From contig JAHCHW010000002.1 in NCBI GenBank assembly GCA_026129525.1, positions 124,001 through 188,000 on the forward strand: a stretch of 64,000 nt of DNA, read 5' to 3'. The notes under the pieces are model-generated. The model did not search any database and was not told the DNA's origin. It saw only the letters and a list, made by a program, of their open reading frames with translations. This stretch comes from Chitinophagales bacterium (GTDB lineage Bacteria; Bacteroidota; Bacteroidia; Chitinophagales; LD1). Of the stretch, positions 11,501-19,003 are shown piece after piece; the first letter of the stretch is position 1, and each line of letters opens with the position of its first letter. Both the position numbers and the translations under genes were made by a program.

Positions 11501-12770
11501 TGATAGTTGCCGACCAACCGGCTGCATTGGTAGCAGCATCTGAAGTAAAAACGAAAGTAAGCGAACCATCTGCCGCGGTTGATTCTACCACACCGTTCGA
11601 TGCGCCTGCACTTTTAGGAAGTGTTGCGCCCGATAAACTTCCTCGCCATGAATTGGTAGGGCAGGTTGTTGCATTTACACCAACAGGCAATCCTGATGGT
11701 ATTACCGGGGCGGCAGTGCTGTTTCCATCGTATATCATCATCGCATCATAGTTTGCCTCGGTATTAAAGGACGAAAAGGTCATACGGATTTTATTCCCTG
11801 CTGTAGGAAAAAACGTCCAAGCCATTACCTGATTATCTCCGTAATTAGCCGACCCTCCTCCCAAATCAGTAAATGTGCCTGAACATGCAGTTGTTACCAC
11901 TTTTCTTCCTATCATGGATGAACGGGCATTGGCAGCATCTGTTGAACAAGCTGCATTAACTGTGTAGTGTATAAAGTGATTTGAAGTGGAGGTGGCGGTC
12001 CATTCCAAAGGTGCATACCCTTGTTTTACTATAGCACCGTTGGATGAGCCGCTCCGAACAGTAATATAAGCTACCGGTAAGGTGGTTCCGTTAATGGACG
12101 AAATATAAGTAGCTCCATTTGCTACACTATTCATTTGGTTATACTCACTCCGCCACTGGCCGTTTGAAGTAATCAGATATGAAACTCCGGCTGCAGGCGC
12201 AGTAAACGCACTGGTGGGATACATACTCGTATTAGTACAACCTGCCCCGTTTCTAATATCTATTCCGTCAAACTCAATCCGGTTTGTTCCGCCACCGCCT
12301 CTTTCAAACCGTACATATCTGGAGGCAGGGTTAAGTGGTACAGTTACATAACTTATGTTGGTGTTAGCTACCGGAGAGTTTACCTGCCACACGGTAGTCC
12401 AGTTGGTTCCGTTCGATGACTCTTTTACATAACCTATACCATCAAAAGCTGTTCCGCCCACCCGCCAATAAAAAACAAGTGAATTAGCCGATGCATTATA
12501 ATTAACCTGAACATAGCTGGAGGTTGTATTTAAACTCGCTCCAATTCCACCAACACCATCTAAATTATTAGCATTAGCTCCCTGATTCCATATAAAGCCT
12601 ACAGGTGCAGTGGCCGGATCTGTTTTTGTAGTGGCAGTAAATGCCCCTGAGTAAGAAACCGGTAATGTAGCCACTTGACCCAATGTTGTTACACTTAGGA
12701 AAATCAATCCAACTAATAACCATGTTGGTGTATTAGGCAAAATTCTACCGTTTATTTTTAAACCTTGCAT
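2568..12770 (-). CDS. Giant multidomain secreted protein with T9SS type A sorting domain
   Basis: A 3400-aa surface or secreted protein. The chosen ATG at 12770 gives a signal peptide with a hydrophobic core (LLVGLIFLSVTTLG); a GTG ten codons upstream is an alternative. Next comes a beta-sandwich region (about 35-175) and a CUB-like block (about 290-430). Many Ig-like and PKD-like modules follow, including two adjacent Ig_7-type repeats ending in HYYASQTV.GCE..NRF. A nidogen-like block near 1290-1490 contains SPNRILTVEWRNM, and a fibronectin III-like module ends TTYYWKVVPKNAAG. Three 97-aa repeats sit near residues 2135-2425. The C-terminus has the lead-in LPVEMLYLEA, then FIPNPATHTTTL...GSYTAIV...KKLIVVK, the T9SS type A sorting signal that is cleaved on export. 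No catalytic domain was recognised. The likely role is adhesion or matrix formation. It begins 46 bases after a 478-aa protein of related style. Confidence 0.9.
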   Translation of the reverse strand: MQGLKINGRILPNTPTWLLVGLIFLSVTTLGQVATLPVSYSGAFTATTKTDPATAPVGFIWNQGANANNLDGVGGIGASLNTTSSYVQVNYNASANSLVFYWRVGGTAFDGIGYVKESSNGTNWTTVWQVNSPVANTNISYVTVPLNPASRYVRFERGGGGTNRIEFDGIDIRNGAGCTNTSMYPTSAFTAPAAGVSYLITSNGQWRSEYNQMNSVANGATYISSINGTTLPVAYITVRSGSSNGAIVKQGYAPLEWTATSTSNHFIHYTVNAACSTDAANARSSMIGRKVVTTACSGTFTDLGGGSANYGDNQVMAWTFFPTAGNKIRMTFSSFNTEANYDAMMIYDGNSTAAPVIPSGLPVGVNATTCPTNSWRGSLSGATLPKSAGASNGVVESTAADGSLTFVFTSDAATNAAGWSATISCIPTCTAPTVNHNLTGGGNYCSGGSGVPVGLATSQSGVTYQLYNGASPVGSTVAGTGGAISFGNQTAAGTYTVKTTTAGGYCATDVNGGSPNSVNVAVVTAPSASAGTAVVTCSNSGAVNITAGSSAGNYASVQWTSNGTGTWTNQNSLTTATYTPSAADIAAGSRTLTLIAVGNSPCSNATSTKTITINAAPTANAGSTINVPRGTAAQLSGSIGGGATGGQWSSNVAGTFSPNSTTLNATWLPSDPLWTGAATLTLTTTGAPSGCTNTSSQITVNVTTPNICAGVNVSATFTGGNGTNSYEVSTNSGGSWSAYTSGANINTATAGGQSVKIRATTTLSGCQATNEYTLWNIVNCGPVLSATTLAGFGNVCVGSTAGPNSFTITGSNLTTANVTVGPLTGYTFSTTSGGTYTSSLSLSQGGGNYSQIIYVKLTASSAISYSGNIPVGGGGASSINVAATGTGIAIPAAPTGTASQTFCTINSPTVANLTATGTNIKWYASSSGGSSLSSGIALVNGNHYYASQTVNGCESTNRFDVTVTLSNPAAPTGSASQVFCSETNPTVANLTATGSGIKWYATASGGSALAAGTALSNGTHYYASQTVSGCEGTNRFDVTVTLNTTAVPTPGTVVHPTCGVATGSVPFTNLPAGSWTLTASPGGATASGSGTTGTFSGLAANTYTFTVKNNTTNCTSAPTGSVTINTQPPTPSVPTVGTITPPGCVVATGSVALSNLPSSGNWTLTRSPGGTTYNGSGTTYTVTNLPAGTTYTFTVTNSFGCTSGSSAGAAIPSAPTPPSPSQVTTTYTCASGAVTLTPVDVLGANESYRWYNALTGGSVVSTANPFTPSINTTTNYYLVKYNSVSDCESSPRVPVVASKTGLDAYTVTRTTGISYSTIVGVSGTQAVSSWRSRSVQTQGNLLFDIGLYNDDNLSNTITPGFSFPYDGGIHTGFRVALDGFITFNTSSKALGGNLTQKTGTTNNCTPFTEPYTFNNASFSATGSNGTLQAIAPFYHEQYVPGTGSNWNSNVYYRVDGTSPNRILTVEWRNMREPTSGCGASGQPACTYGSLNYQVKLYEGSGTPGKIEFIYGTMNRGAYSTTATPFVYYTCGLNSSSLTASPTVAQLFTQQTPNSANFGSTAANTHSADTDMPASNSMITFTRVVPVTPSVMPTCVKYISPSNGATNQCRNQIISWQKIDGEPTAYDVYFGAGSLPGAVTVTTTNTYYDPGNLAANTTYYWKVVPKNAAGTPAASGFATWTFTTGQGDISPSSINSSNGDTICVGGTTTFSVVGGNLSSGSQFYWQDMESIGIAPIADNCQEGLMVEYGPLCPLLCLQLPGCPKTGTSVTPVSANFSSPGTYTIKSFVRGCNNVTSCVSKTITIIADPSMSAPTYSASSICPGGSTTVSSTRTGGTGTITYQWQYNTSGSTWINVGNGTGNGTPAGAVYGAPTTTGNTSSMVISGISNTGTYNYRCITTANGNGCGGAAASNGSPLTVVAQPSAALPSVTNATVCRGGSTVFSSTVSGGTGTPTYQWEYSSNGTSGWAAASNGTPTGFTYTNANTTSLSIGVANATSTPVGPQYYRLMVSFSGSGCNTAYSSANSFSVIADPVITNAAASYTFCTGQTAQLVSSSSGGTGSMSYVWQYDNAGTFADVSNGTPPGTTYSYNSATQTNNTLSITGLTVGTYTYRFRQSTGGALGCAANGSGITLTIEPAVTTPTAITVSGTEPSCQLTSAGTTTDYNSTTTVGTLQWSLSNIVNTVGTLTAGAINSSTGVVTWPNGWAGSVTINVVSTGCNGPSTAVTRNVTVAPTVTTPTAITVSGTEPSCQLTSAGTTTDYNSTATYGTLQWSLSNIVNTAGTLTAGAINSSTGVVTWPNGWAGSVTINVVSTGCNGPSTAVTRNVTVVPTVTTPTAITVSGTEPSCQLTSAGTTTDYNSTATYGTLQWSLTNITNTAGSITAGAINSSTGVVTWPNGWAGSVTINVVSTGCNGPSVAVTRVVTVHLGLSAPTAGTHTPTSTQIQWNWNTVSGATGYKYNTNNDFATATDNGISTSLTQTGLTCNTGYTLYVWAYNANCFSSVLALTETTGSCCTSPTIVIQPSSPAAICVTNGGTQQLTVSATGTSLTYSWRRNGTPVTNNSVYSGQGTNTLTLTDPDVANAGNYDVVITGACGLPVTSSPAVPVYVDQAIGSPVNVTELINNGFANAICESSDLELSTVTIYGGSTTYSWSGPNSWTANGQTVIRSNINENTGEGVYTVTVSNSCNANVTGSVDINVHGLLPGVVSPVRYYSPYPNQLTTLQICEGAPLDVRPTGNFPPDAEFSWEHELGWTETVSGSPLLSYQAAIVSAHSGYFSVTVSNACGSKFATGAGLTVYEQVTANADVTPIAPSTSYPFASEMFTGISQTDIEACGSKIISLTANTPGFGLGTWSLVGSNPGTVTDWGTSVNDPTISPEVDEYGSYVFRWTVENGACKDESDIRVTYTPPINITVEAASCSFIAPVNKDVIKVTASGGFNLSALAPVDYLEVVKPANDDLLLDVSTSNNLMRVFTADFDGQAHHYTVNDGVCAKSGSTVTRSGLPTEIATPINATTPKQGVCYDANFNEWLVFLDDNSDAIAAINDNGNNLDLGEVTVKVWVEDNEPLIPQNPNANNCVGFTNAALRRHFMIESKNYLSGQNFGNDRSISVRLFITQNELAQLITASTTGDDDDATQSCSHYDDVTGLQDLFVTKYSGQNENNSYIDNDVNGIYRVFGPNLGTSNGFANDRHVIQVNGITELSEFWLHGSGSGTPLPVEMLYLEANAIDNSYIQVKWATAVEIDNNGFQVERSVDAQNWSAIGWVDGNGNTTVQHNYHFNDYNVTAGIRYYYRLKQIDNDGDYEYTGIASAIINNGITFSVKDFIPNPATHTTTLFITSTGEQSIEVDIYNAIGQKMLSQRHTLSKGTNQLPFTLDQLAAGSYTAIVSSGNEVYSKKLIVVK
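5494..6366 (-). repeat. Three tandem 291-bp repeats inside the giant gene
   Basis: The same 291-base unit occurs three times head to tail, shown for example by GTTGTAATCGGTGGTTGTTC at about 5697, 5988 and 6279. Each copy encodes 97 residues starting near TPTAITVSGTEPSCQL and ending near GPSTAVTRNVTV. The copies differ at only a few bases each, while the surrounding Ig-like modules are much more diverged. The period is an exact multiple of three, so the frame is kept. This fits recent tandem duplication, and copy number may vary between strains. Confidence 0.9.
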
Positions 12771-12815
12771 GTTTTTAATTTTGTATTTACAATACTTCAC
12801 ATTCCGTTAATCAGT

Positions 12816-14252
12816 TTAATAAGGCGACACCGTTTGCAGCGTAGGCGCTACCGGGTTGGTAATGGTAATAGCAGTTGTTCTGGGCGAACTCGTTCCACAG
12901 GCGTTGGTGGCAGTAACCGAAATACTTCCGCTGGTAGAATTGGGTGTTGCGCTAATAGAAGCCGTACTGCTGCTACCTGTCCAACCACCGGGCAGCGTCC
13001 ATGTAAAACTGGTGGGGCTATTGGTGGCGCTGGTAGTAAAAGTAGTGGCAGTATTAGCACAAGCAGTGGTTGGCGAAATAACAGTAGGCTGCCCGGGTAC
13101 CGGCAATGTAGTAAATGAAATTTCGGGTCCATAAGAAGTTCCGTTAGAGTTTATAGCATAAGCCCTTACATAATAAGTAGTACCCACTGCCAATCCCGTA
13201 ATATTGGCAGAAAAGGTACCCGTTCCCGTACCGCTGCTTACTTTGCTATTGGCAGTTGTGGGGCCGGTGGTAGTGGCATACACCACTCCGCGCTCGGTAA
13301 CCGCGCAACCATTGTCGGCACTCACATTTCCACCTGAGGTAGCAGAAGTGCAACCTATGGAAGATGCTGTAGTTGTAGAAGATACAGTGGGGGCAGTGCA
13401 AAGCACGGGAGGAGTAAATCTGTACAACCTTCCGCTTCCGGGCCATGCAGTTATATTAGTAACAACTCCGGAGGAAGCTGCTGAGTGATTTGTAGCATGG
13501 TTTCGCGCCATATATTGTGTACCATTAGAGCCACTTATGCCTATTGAAGCACTCAACATTGTTGTTCCGGATCCGTATCTGAATTCAATAACATTTGTGC
13601 CTTCATACAGCCATGCCTGAAATTGTTTATCATAGCTATGGTACCAAGAACCAGTTCCACACCACCAGTTGTCCGAAACATCAAAACTTGAGTAGTTTCT
13701 AACCCTCCATTCAATCTTCAATATTCTATTTGGCGAAGAGCCTGTAACCATATATCGAACCCAACCATGGTTGGAGGATGAACTTGCGTATGGGAGCCAC
13801 CAGTCATCCCAAAGTGGTGCTATTTTCGGATGATTGCCGTTAGAAGTGCCTAATTGCGTGTTAGTAGCATTGTTCTGTACCGCACTGGCGCCTAATCTTA
13901 ACAATCCATTCGAGTTTGCAGAAAACTGTGTGTAATTAACTCCCTCATATGCAAAAGTAAATCCAATACTAATTACACTTGAAGCATTATCATCAGCACA
14001 GTAAGTAAATATTTGTGTGGAATTGCCGGTAGTAAAACTCTCTAACGCTGCTCCTGTTTCAGTAGTAAAAGTATAAAAGTTAGCGGTTTGTTGGCTCCTT
14101 GCTTTGAATGGGACCAATAGCAGTATTGCTATTAATGCAAACAAAAAGAACCTCCAATAATAAAAACTATCGTTAATGCTAAATATAACAGGTACAGTTT
14201 CTGTGATTGCGAACTTTCTTACGGCAATTGTGAATGATAAAAACTTCTTCAT
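12816..14252 (-). CDS. Secreted nidogen-like/Ig-like protein without a visible sorting domain
   Basis: A 478-aa protein. The N-terminus has an unusually long leader of about 54 residues with a hydrophobic stretch FFLFALIAILLLV ending in KARSQ, probably a signal peptide. Residues about 55-265 form a beta-rich block containing IGFTFAYEG and SPNRILKIEWRVRNY, resembling a block inside the neighbouring giant protein. Two Ig/PKD-like modules follow, one with VGTTYYVRAYAIN. The protein stops abruptly at NPVAPTLQTVSPY, in the middle of what looks like a linker, and lacks the T9SS C-terminal domain expected for this architecture. The giant gene starts 46 bases downstream. It may be a genuine short protein, or the 5' part of a gene that once continued into the giant gene. 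Function otherwise unknown. Confidence 0.75.
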   Translation of the reverse strand: MKKFLSFTIAVRKFAITETVPVIFSINDSFYYWRFFLFALIAILLLVPFKARSQQTANFYTFTTETGAALESFTTGNSTQIFTYCADDNASSVISIGFTFAYEGVNYTQFSANSNGLLRLGASAVQNNATNTQLGTSNGNHPKIAPLWDDWWLPYASSSSNHGWVRYMVTGSSPNRILKIEWRVRNYSSFDVSDNWWCGTGSWYHSYDKQFQAWLYEGTNVIEFRYGSGTTMLSASIGISGSNGTQYMARNHATNHSAASSGVVTNITAWPGSGRLYRFTPPVLCTAPTVSSTTTASSIGCTSATSGGNVSADNGCAVTERGVVYATTTGPTTANSKVSSGTGTGTFSANITGLAVGTTYYVRAYAINSNGTSYGPEISFTTLPVPGQPTVISPTTACANTATTFTTSATNSPTSFTWTLPGGWTGSSSTASISATPNSTSGSISVTATNACGTSSPRTTAITITNPVAPTLQTVSPY

Positions 14253-14326
14253 AAGTAGGGTTTATGGTGTAATTTTATGATGTTTTTGTTGTCAAGCTAA
14301 AAGTCCAATCTCCGTGTGTCATTTAC

Positions 14327-14357
14327 CGGAAACCGCTGTGGTTTCCGTATCGCTTTT
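14327..14357 (+). terminator. Hairpin plus T-run, orphan terminator-like element
   Basis: CGGAAACC at 14327-14334 pairs with GGTTTCCG at 14340-14347 around a GCTGT loop, followed by TATCGCTTTTT. It points rightwards, away from the divergent minus-strand gene, and has no plus-strand gene in front of it. Confidence 0.4.
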
Positions 14358-14776
14358 TGCCCGCCACAAATATAAATGGGCAAGCAGCACTTGTCAAACT
14401 ATGTTTTCCGCTATGTTAACAAGCAGTGGCAATAGGTACTTACGCCAATCTTTTCACAAAAAAACATGTGTGTCCTCACGCACGCACTAAGCAAACCCTA
14501 TGCCAAAACAACAATTACGTAACACAGACTTAAGCATACGCTGTCCCAGCCTTATTATCAACTAAATATTTTTCTTTAAATCAAGATTCCTCAGTTCCTG
14601 CCCACTGTTTACGGGTAACTACGGTATTTGTTCACTGTGTAGAGAAACAAACACACTGCTACTACCTACAGCTTACTGCATCGCCTCAACTGCTATATAG
14701 TTACCCTTACGTTTGCAAAAACACTCTTACTACGTTCAGGGATTGAGTTTCTAACAGTCTTGCAACTTTACATCCA

Positions 14777-14818
14777 ATGCTCCGGTCTTTCTCTCTGAAA
14801 ACCGGAGCATCTTTTTTT
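14777..14818 (+). terminator. Rho-independent terminator with no upstream gene on its strand
   Basis: ATGCTCCGGT at 14777-14786 pairs perfectly with ACCGGAGCAT at 14801-14810, followed immediately by C and seven T residues. This is a textbook intrinsic terminator for plus-strand transcription. It stands 27 bases before the GTG of the next gene, so it either ends an upstream non-coding transcript or attenuates the downstream pair. Confidence 0.75.
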
Positions 14819-14844
14819 ATATTGCTCGCCCTAATTGAACTACC

Positions 14845-15252
14845 GTGAAAAAAACATGTACTCTTTTACTACTGCTGGCGGTTGCATTTGCACAAGCTGC
14901 CGATGAATGGACAAGTTACTATGCCGATAATTCCGTTCAGATATTTTACCGCTATGCCGACTGCCACGATGATGCCAACGGTATTCACCAACAGAAAGTG
15001 TTGTTCAGGTTTGTAAACCTTTCCGCTGCAAAAGTGGAGTTGAGTTTTGCCAAGGAGTTAACCTATACCAACACTGCCGCAAATGCCGGAGATAAAGTTT
15101 TTAAAATCTCGCTTGCTCCTAATCAAACAGCCGAAGGCGATTGCCAAACAAAGGATAAAGCCTTGTTTGCCTTTTCAAAATTTTTGAACAGGCAGGCGCA
15201 ACAACTCACAAAATTCGAATTAAAAAACATTTCGGTAACCGTAACTGAATAA
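14845..15252 (+). CDS. Small secreted protein of unknown function
   Basis: A 135-aa protein starting with GTG. The N-terminus MKKTCTLLLLLAVAFAQAAD is a clear signal peptide with a likely cut after AQA, leaving a mature protein of about 115 residues. The mature part is rich in beta-forming residues (YYADNSVQIFYRY, QKVLFRFVNLS) and has two Cys residues that could pair in the periplasm. I do not recognise the family. It is only 6 bases upstream of the 1241-aa T9SS protein on the same strand, so the two are probably translated from one mRNA, and the small protein may be an accessory of the large one. An intrinsic terminator lies just before its start. Confidence 0.75.
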   Translation: MKKTCTLLLLLAVAFAQAADEWTSYYADNSVQIFYRYADCHDDANGIHQQKVLFRFVNLSAAKVELSFAKELTYTNTAANAGDKVFKISLAPNQTAEGDCQTKDKALFAFSKFLNRQAQQLTKFELKNISVTVTE

Positions 15253-15258
15253 AGCGTA

Positions 15259-18200
15259 ATGAAGAAATCACTATCCCTGTTTCTCATCATCCTCTTTTCC
15301 TTCAAAATTTATTCGCAGTGCAATGTAGTAGCATCAGCTTCGCCCGATACCGTTGTTTGCGGCTCGGCATCTACCCTTTCTGTTTTCGGGCAGGGGCAGG
15401 GAGTTGCCTTGCTCTCCGAAAATTTCAACACCGGCTCGTTTGGCCCGGGTTGGAGTTCTTCACCGCAAGCCATGTGGAACAACCCGTGCAGCCCTAATGG
15501 TGTGGACGGCACCACCCATATTTGGATGGGCAACTCCTCTCCCGTTCCGCGGGCACTTACTACTGCTTCGTTCGATTTGAGTAACTGTGTTAATGCGGGC
15601 GTTACTATTTGCTTTGATATGAAGTTTGCCCAACAAGGGCAAAATGCTCCTTGCGAAGGACCCGATGAGCCGGATGAAGGTGTGTATTTGCAATACTCTA
15701 TCAACAACGGAGCCAGTTGGACAGACATACACTACTTTAACCCTAATGGCGGCAGCGACCCGCAATTGGTAAACTGGAACAACTGGTGCTTTCCGGTGCC
15801 TACGGTGGCGCTTACAGCCAATACCCGTTTTCGCTGGTTTCAGAATAACGATTCAGGTGCCGACTACGACCACTGGGGCATTGACAACGTAATTATTTAC
15901 TGCAACGACCCTACCTACAACATTGTGTGGCAGCACGATGGTTACAACCACGGACCAACCGGGGGCACTAACCCAAATCCGGTAGCTCCGCATACTACAA
16001 CTACTTACACCGTAGTTATGAGCAACGGAGCAGTTTCATGTACAAGTTCCGTAACGGTAGTAGTGCGTAATCCAACACTGATTGTAAACGCAGGAAATGA
16101 TACCACCATCTGCACCGGCACATGCGCTCAACTAAACGCCACTGCCAAAGTGCTAGTAAGCCCTGCCAAGGTAATTACCTACGCTAACAACGAGCTAACA
16201 CCCATTACCACAGGGCTTGGGCAGGTGAGCAACATCGGTATAAACGTTACCGGCTTAAACATGACGAGCATATTGCCCAACAGCATTACACAAGTATGCA
16301 TCAACAATGTTTTCTTTTTCGGATTCGGGGGATTTCCTCCTGTGCAAATTGACATCAGTGATTTGATACTAACCCTTGTTTGCCCCAGCGGACAAAGTAT
16401 TGTTCTTGTTCCTGCCAATGTTACCAACGGTGGCAGCAACCCGCTTACGGGTGGATATACCAATACTTGTTTTGTTCCGGCAGGCGGAGCAAATATTGCA
16501 GGCGGCACTGCACCTTACACCGGTAACTGGGCACCCAATCAGCCCTTTAATAACTTAACAGGCTGCACCGGCAATGGCGTTTGGCTGTTGAACGTAACCA
16601 TGAACACCGCATTGGGTTTTGGTCAGGGAACATTTAGCGGCTGGACGATAACCTTCGATGACCCCGAAATTTCGTACACCGGAAATTTTAGTTGGAGCCC
16701 TACTACCAATATGAGCAACTCCAACACGCTTACGCCTACGGTATGCCCGCCACCTAATACTTACACCATTACAGTTTCAGATACGGCAGGATGTGTAACC
16801 GCCAGCGATGCGGTAACCGTAAATACACAGGCTTGCTGTAATCTTTCTGCTACCACATCCACCACACAACCGGGCTGTGCCGTTAGCAACGGTGCCATTA
16901 ACGTTACTCCGCAACCTGCCGGTAACTATAACTACTTATGGAACGATGGTAACACCCAGCAAAACAGAACAGGTTTAGCAGCGGGCACTTATTCCGTAAC
17001 TATTACCGATGCCACTGACCCTAACTGCACATTTGCTACTTCGATAACACTTAACTCAAACTCTACACTGAATGTTTCATTAACCAATCCCGTTAACCCA
17101 ACTTGTGCCGGAAATGACGGACAGATTACTGCGGGGCTTACGGGAGGCACTGCCCCATACACCGTAACTATTGATACAGGCGGCACTCCGCAAACTCTCA
17201 CACTTCCTTTCCCCATTACACAAACCATTCCGAATGTTCCTGCTGGAACGGTAAATATTTCGGTAGTTGATGCACAAGGCTGTGTGGCTTCGGCAACAGC
17301 CACGCTTGCGGCACCTGCCAACTGTTGCACGTTTACTTACACATCTGCCTCTACTCAACCCTCCTGCGGACAAAATGATGGAGGTATTTCGCTTACAGTT
17401 GCCAATGGCTCGGGTAATTACAGTTACAATTGGAGCACGGGCGCAACGGGAAGTTCCATTACTAATGTGGGGGCAGGCAGTTATACGGTTACAATTACCG
17501 ATAATGCGTATGCCAACTGTTTTCAGGACACCACCATTAACCTTAGCAACCCGAACGCACCTGTAATCAATTCAGTAAATACAACTGCCGAAACCTGCAC
17601 CGGCAGCGATGGCAGCGCCACCATTAACGCCAGCGGTGGAACAGGAACACTTACTTACACATGGAACACCAACCCTACACAAACTACAGCAACCGCGGTT
17701 AACTTAACTGCAAACACATACAACTTTACGGTTACCGATGCCAATAATTGTCAGGCAACAGGCAGTGCCGTAGTGCCGCTTAACTGTGTGGTGTGCAATC
17801 TGCAAACTTCAGCAACGGTGGTTCCGCCTGCCTGCGGGCAAACAACCGGAACTATTACCATTAGTGTTACCAATGCCGGAACAACACCATACACCTACTC
17901 CATTAACGGAACCAACTTTCAGCAAAGCAACACATTTAGTAATGTAACAGCAGGCACATACGATGTAATTACACAAGATGCCGCGCAGTGTTTTGATACC
18001 GTTACCGTAACCATGCCGCAGGGAGGCTCTAATTTGAATGTAAGCGTTGCTGCTGCCAACGTTACTTGCTTTGGCGCGAACGATGGAAGTGTTACAGCAA
18101 CTTCTAACAATGGAAGCGCTCCTTTCAGTTACGTGTGGAACAACGGTGCAACAACCGCTTCGCTTGCTTCATTAACACCGGGCAACTACAGCGTAACGGT

Positions 18201-18984
18201 TACCGATACGGATGGCTGCACGGGAGTTGCATCGGGAAACATTACACAACCCGCACAACTTACGTTAAATATTGGCAACGATGTTACGGTTTGCGAGGGA
18301 AGCACGGTACAGTTAAGCGCAGGAAACAACTTTACCACTTACAGTTGGAGCAGCGGAGAAACCACAGCTGCTGTTACTGTAACAACCGGTGACACTTACA
18401 GCGTAACCGTTACCGATGCCAACGGATGCACTGCTGCCGATGCACTGAACGTTACGGTTATTCCTACACCACAGGTTGATTTAGGCGATGACAAAGTGGT
18501 ATATGAAGGGCAACATGTAGGTTTGTTCGGTAATGTAAGTGGTAATCCACAAAGCGGAACCTTCAACTGGCAGCCTAATACTTTGTTAAGTTGTAACGAT
18601 TGCCAGAATACAGTTGCTACAGCACAGGATACGATTACTTACATTCTTTCGTACACCGATGCATTTGGTTGCACATCATCGGATGATATTACCTTGTATG
18701 TACTGCCTGTTACGCAGGTGTTTTTCCCGAATGCCTTTACCCCGAATGGCGATGGCAACAACGACATTTACTTTGTGTTTGGCGGAAGCATAAAAATGAT
18801 TGCGCTTACCATTTTTAACCGCTGGGGCGAAAAAGTATTCGACTCCGATAATCAGTTTGTGGGTTGGGATGGTAACTATAAAGGAAAGCCGCAACCTCCG
18901 GGGGTGTATGTGTACTACGCTAAGGTGTTATTGATGAACGATGAAGAACGGAAGTTTACCGGAAGTTTGACCTTGATTAGATAG
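15259..18984 (+). CDS. Large secreted protein with SprB-like repeats and type B (gliding-type) T9SS domain
   Basis: A 1241-aa protein. Residues 1-20 (MKKSLSLFLIILFSFKIYSQ) are a signal peptide. Residues about 50-220 resemble a reelin-type beta module (LLSENFNTGSFGPGW ... DHWGIDNVIIYCND). Residues about 300-480 look like a proprotein-convertase P-domain (LILTLVCPSGQSIVLV, GVWLLNV, GTFSGWTITF). Repeats of about 80-90 residues follow, of the SprB type, each with a GTYSVTITD-like end and a Cys pair. The C-terminus FFPNAFTPNGDGNND ... IFNRWGEKVF ... GVYVYYAKV is the gliding-motility-associated (CHU_C) type B sorting signal, which directs export by T9SS and usually keeps the protein at the cell surface. 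No enzyme domain was seen. Likely adhesin or surface filament component. Confidence 0.9.
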   Translation: MKKSLSLFLIILFSFKIYSQCNVVASASPDTVVCGSASTLSVFGQGQGVALLSENFNTGSFGPGWSSSPQAMWNNPCSPNGVDGTTHIWMGNSSPVPRALTTASFDLSNCVNAGVTICFDMKFAQQGQNAPCEGPDEPDEGVYLQYSINNGASWTDIHYFNPNGGSDPQLVNWNNWCFPVPTVALTANTRFRWFQNNDSGADYDHWGIDNVIIYCNDPTYNIVWQHDGYNHGPTGGTNPNPVAPHTTTTYTVVMSNGAVSCTSSVTVVVRNPTLIVNAGNDTTICTGTCAQLNATAKVLVSPAKVITYANNELTPITTGLGQVSNIGINVTGLNMTSILPNSITQVCINNVFFFGFGGFPPVQIDISDLILTLVCPSGQSIVLVPANVTNGGSNPLTGGYTNTCFVPAGGANIAGGTAPYTGNWAPNQPFNNLTGCTGNGVWLLNVTMNTALGFGQGTFSGWTITFDDPEISYTGNFSWSPTTNMSNSNTLTPTVCPPPNTYTITVSDTAGCVTASDAVTVNTQACCNLSATTSTTQPGCAVSNGAINVTPQPAGNYNYLWNDGNTQQNRTGLAAGTYSVTITDATDPNCTFATSITLNSNSTLNVSLTNPVNPTCAGNDGQITAGLTGGTAPYTVTIDTGGTPQTLTLPFPITQTIPNVPAGTVNISVVDAQGCVASATATLAAPANCCTFTYTSASTQPSCGQNDGGISLTVANGSGNYSYNWSTGATGSSITNVGAGSYTVTITDNAYANCFQDTTINLSNPNAPVINSVNTTAETCTGSDGSATINASGGTGTLTYTWNTNPTQTTATAVNLTANTYNFTVTDANNCQATGSAVVPLNCVVCNLQTSATVVPPACGQTTGTITISVTNAGTTPYTYSINGTNFQQSNTFSNVTAGTYDVITQDAAQCFDTVTVTMPQGGSNLNVSVAAANVTCFGANDGSVTATSNNGSAPFSYVWNNGATTASLASLTPGNYSVTVTDTDGCTGVASGNITQPAQLTLNIGNDVTVCEGSTVQLSAGNNFTTYSWSSGETTAAVTVTTGDTYSVTVTDANGCTAADALNVTVIPTPQVDLGDDKVVYEGQHVGLFGNVSGNPQSGTFNWQPNTLLSCNDCQNTVATAQDTITYILSYTDAFGCTSSDDITLYVLPVTQVFFPNAFTPNGDGNNDIYFVFGGSIKMIALTIFNRWGEKVFDSDNQFVGWDGNYKGKPQPPGVYVYYAKVLLMNDEERKFTGSLTLIR

Positions 18985-19003
18985 AGCGTTAAAGCAAGTT
19001 CAA

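Larger units (their letters stand above)
14253..14844. other. 592-base gene-free gap between divergent genes, possible RNA gene
   Basis: No convincing reading frame was found on either strand. The gap contains two plus-strand hairpins followed by T-runs, at 14327-14357 and 14777-14818, although no plus-strand protein gene lies upstream of them. The left end must also hold the promoter for the minus-strand 478-aa gene. I looked for the conserved signatures of tmRNA, RNase P RNA and SRP RNA and did not see them. An uncharacterised small RNA ending at the second hairpin is possible. Confidence 0.4.

Noticed and set aside
5707..13500. Long plus-strand frames opposite the giant and 478-aa genes
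   Set aside because: They are shadows caused by the Thr/Ser/Gly-rich composition; they mirror the minus-strand repeats and have no start signals or recognisable domains.
14253..14844. tmRNA, RNase P RNA or SRP RNA in the gap
   Set aside because: I looked for their conserved core sequences on both strands and did not find them.
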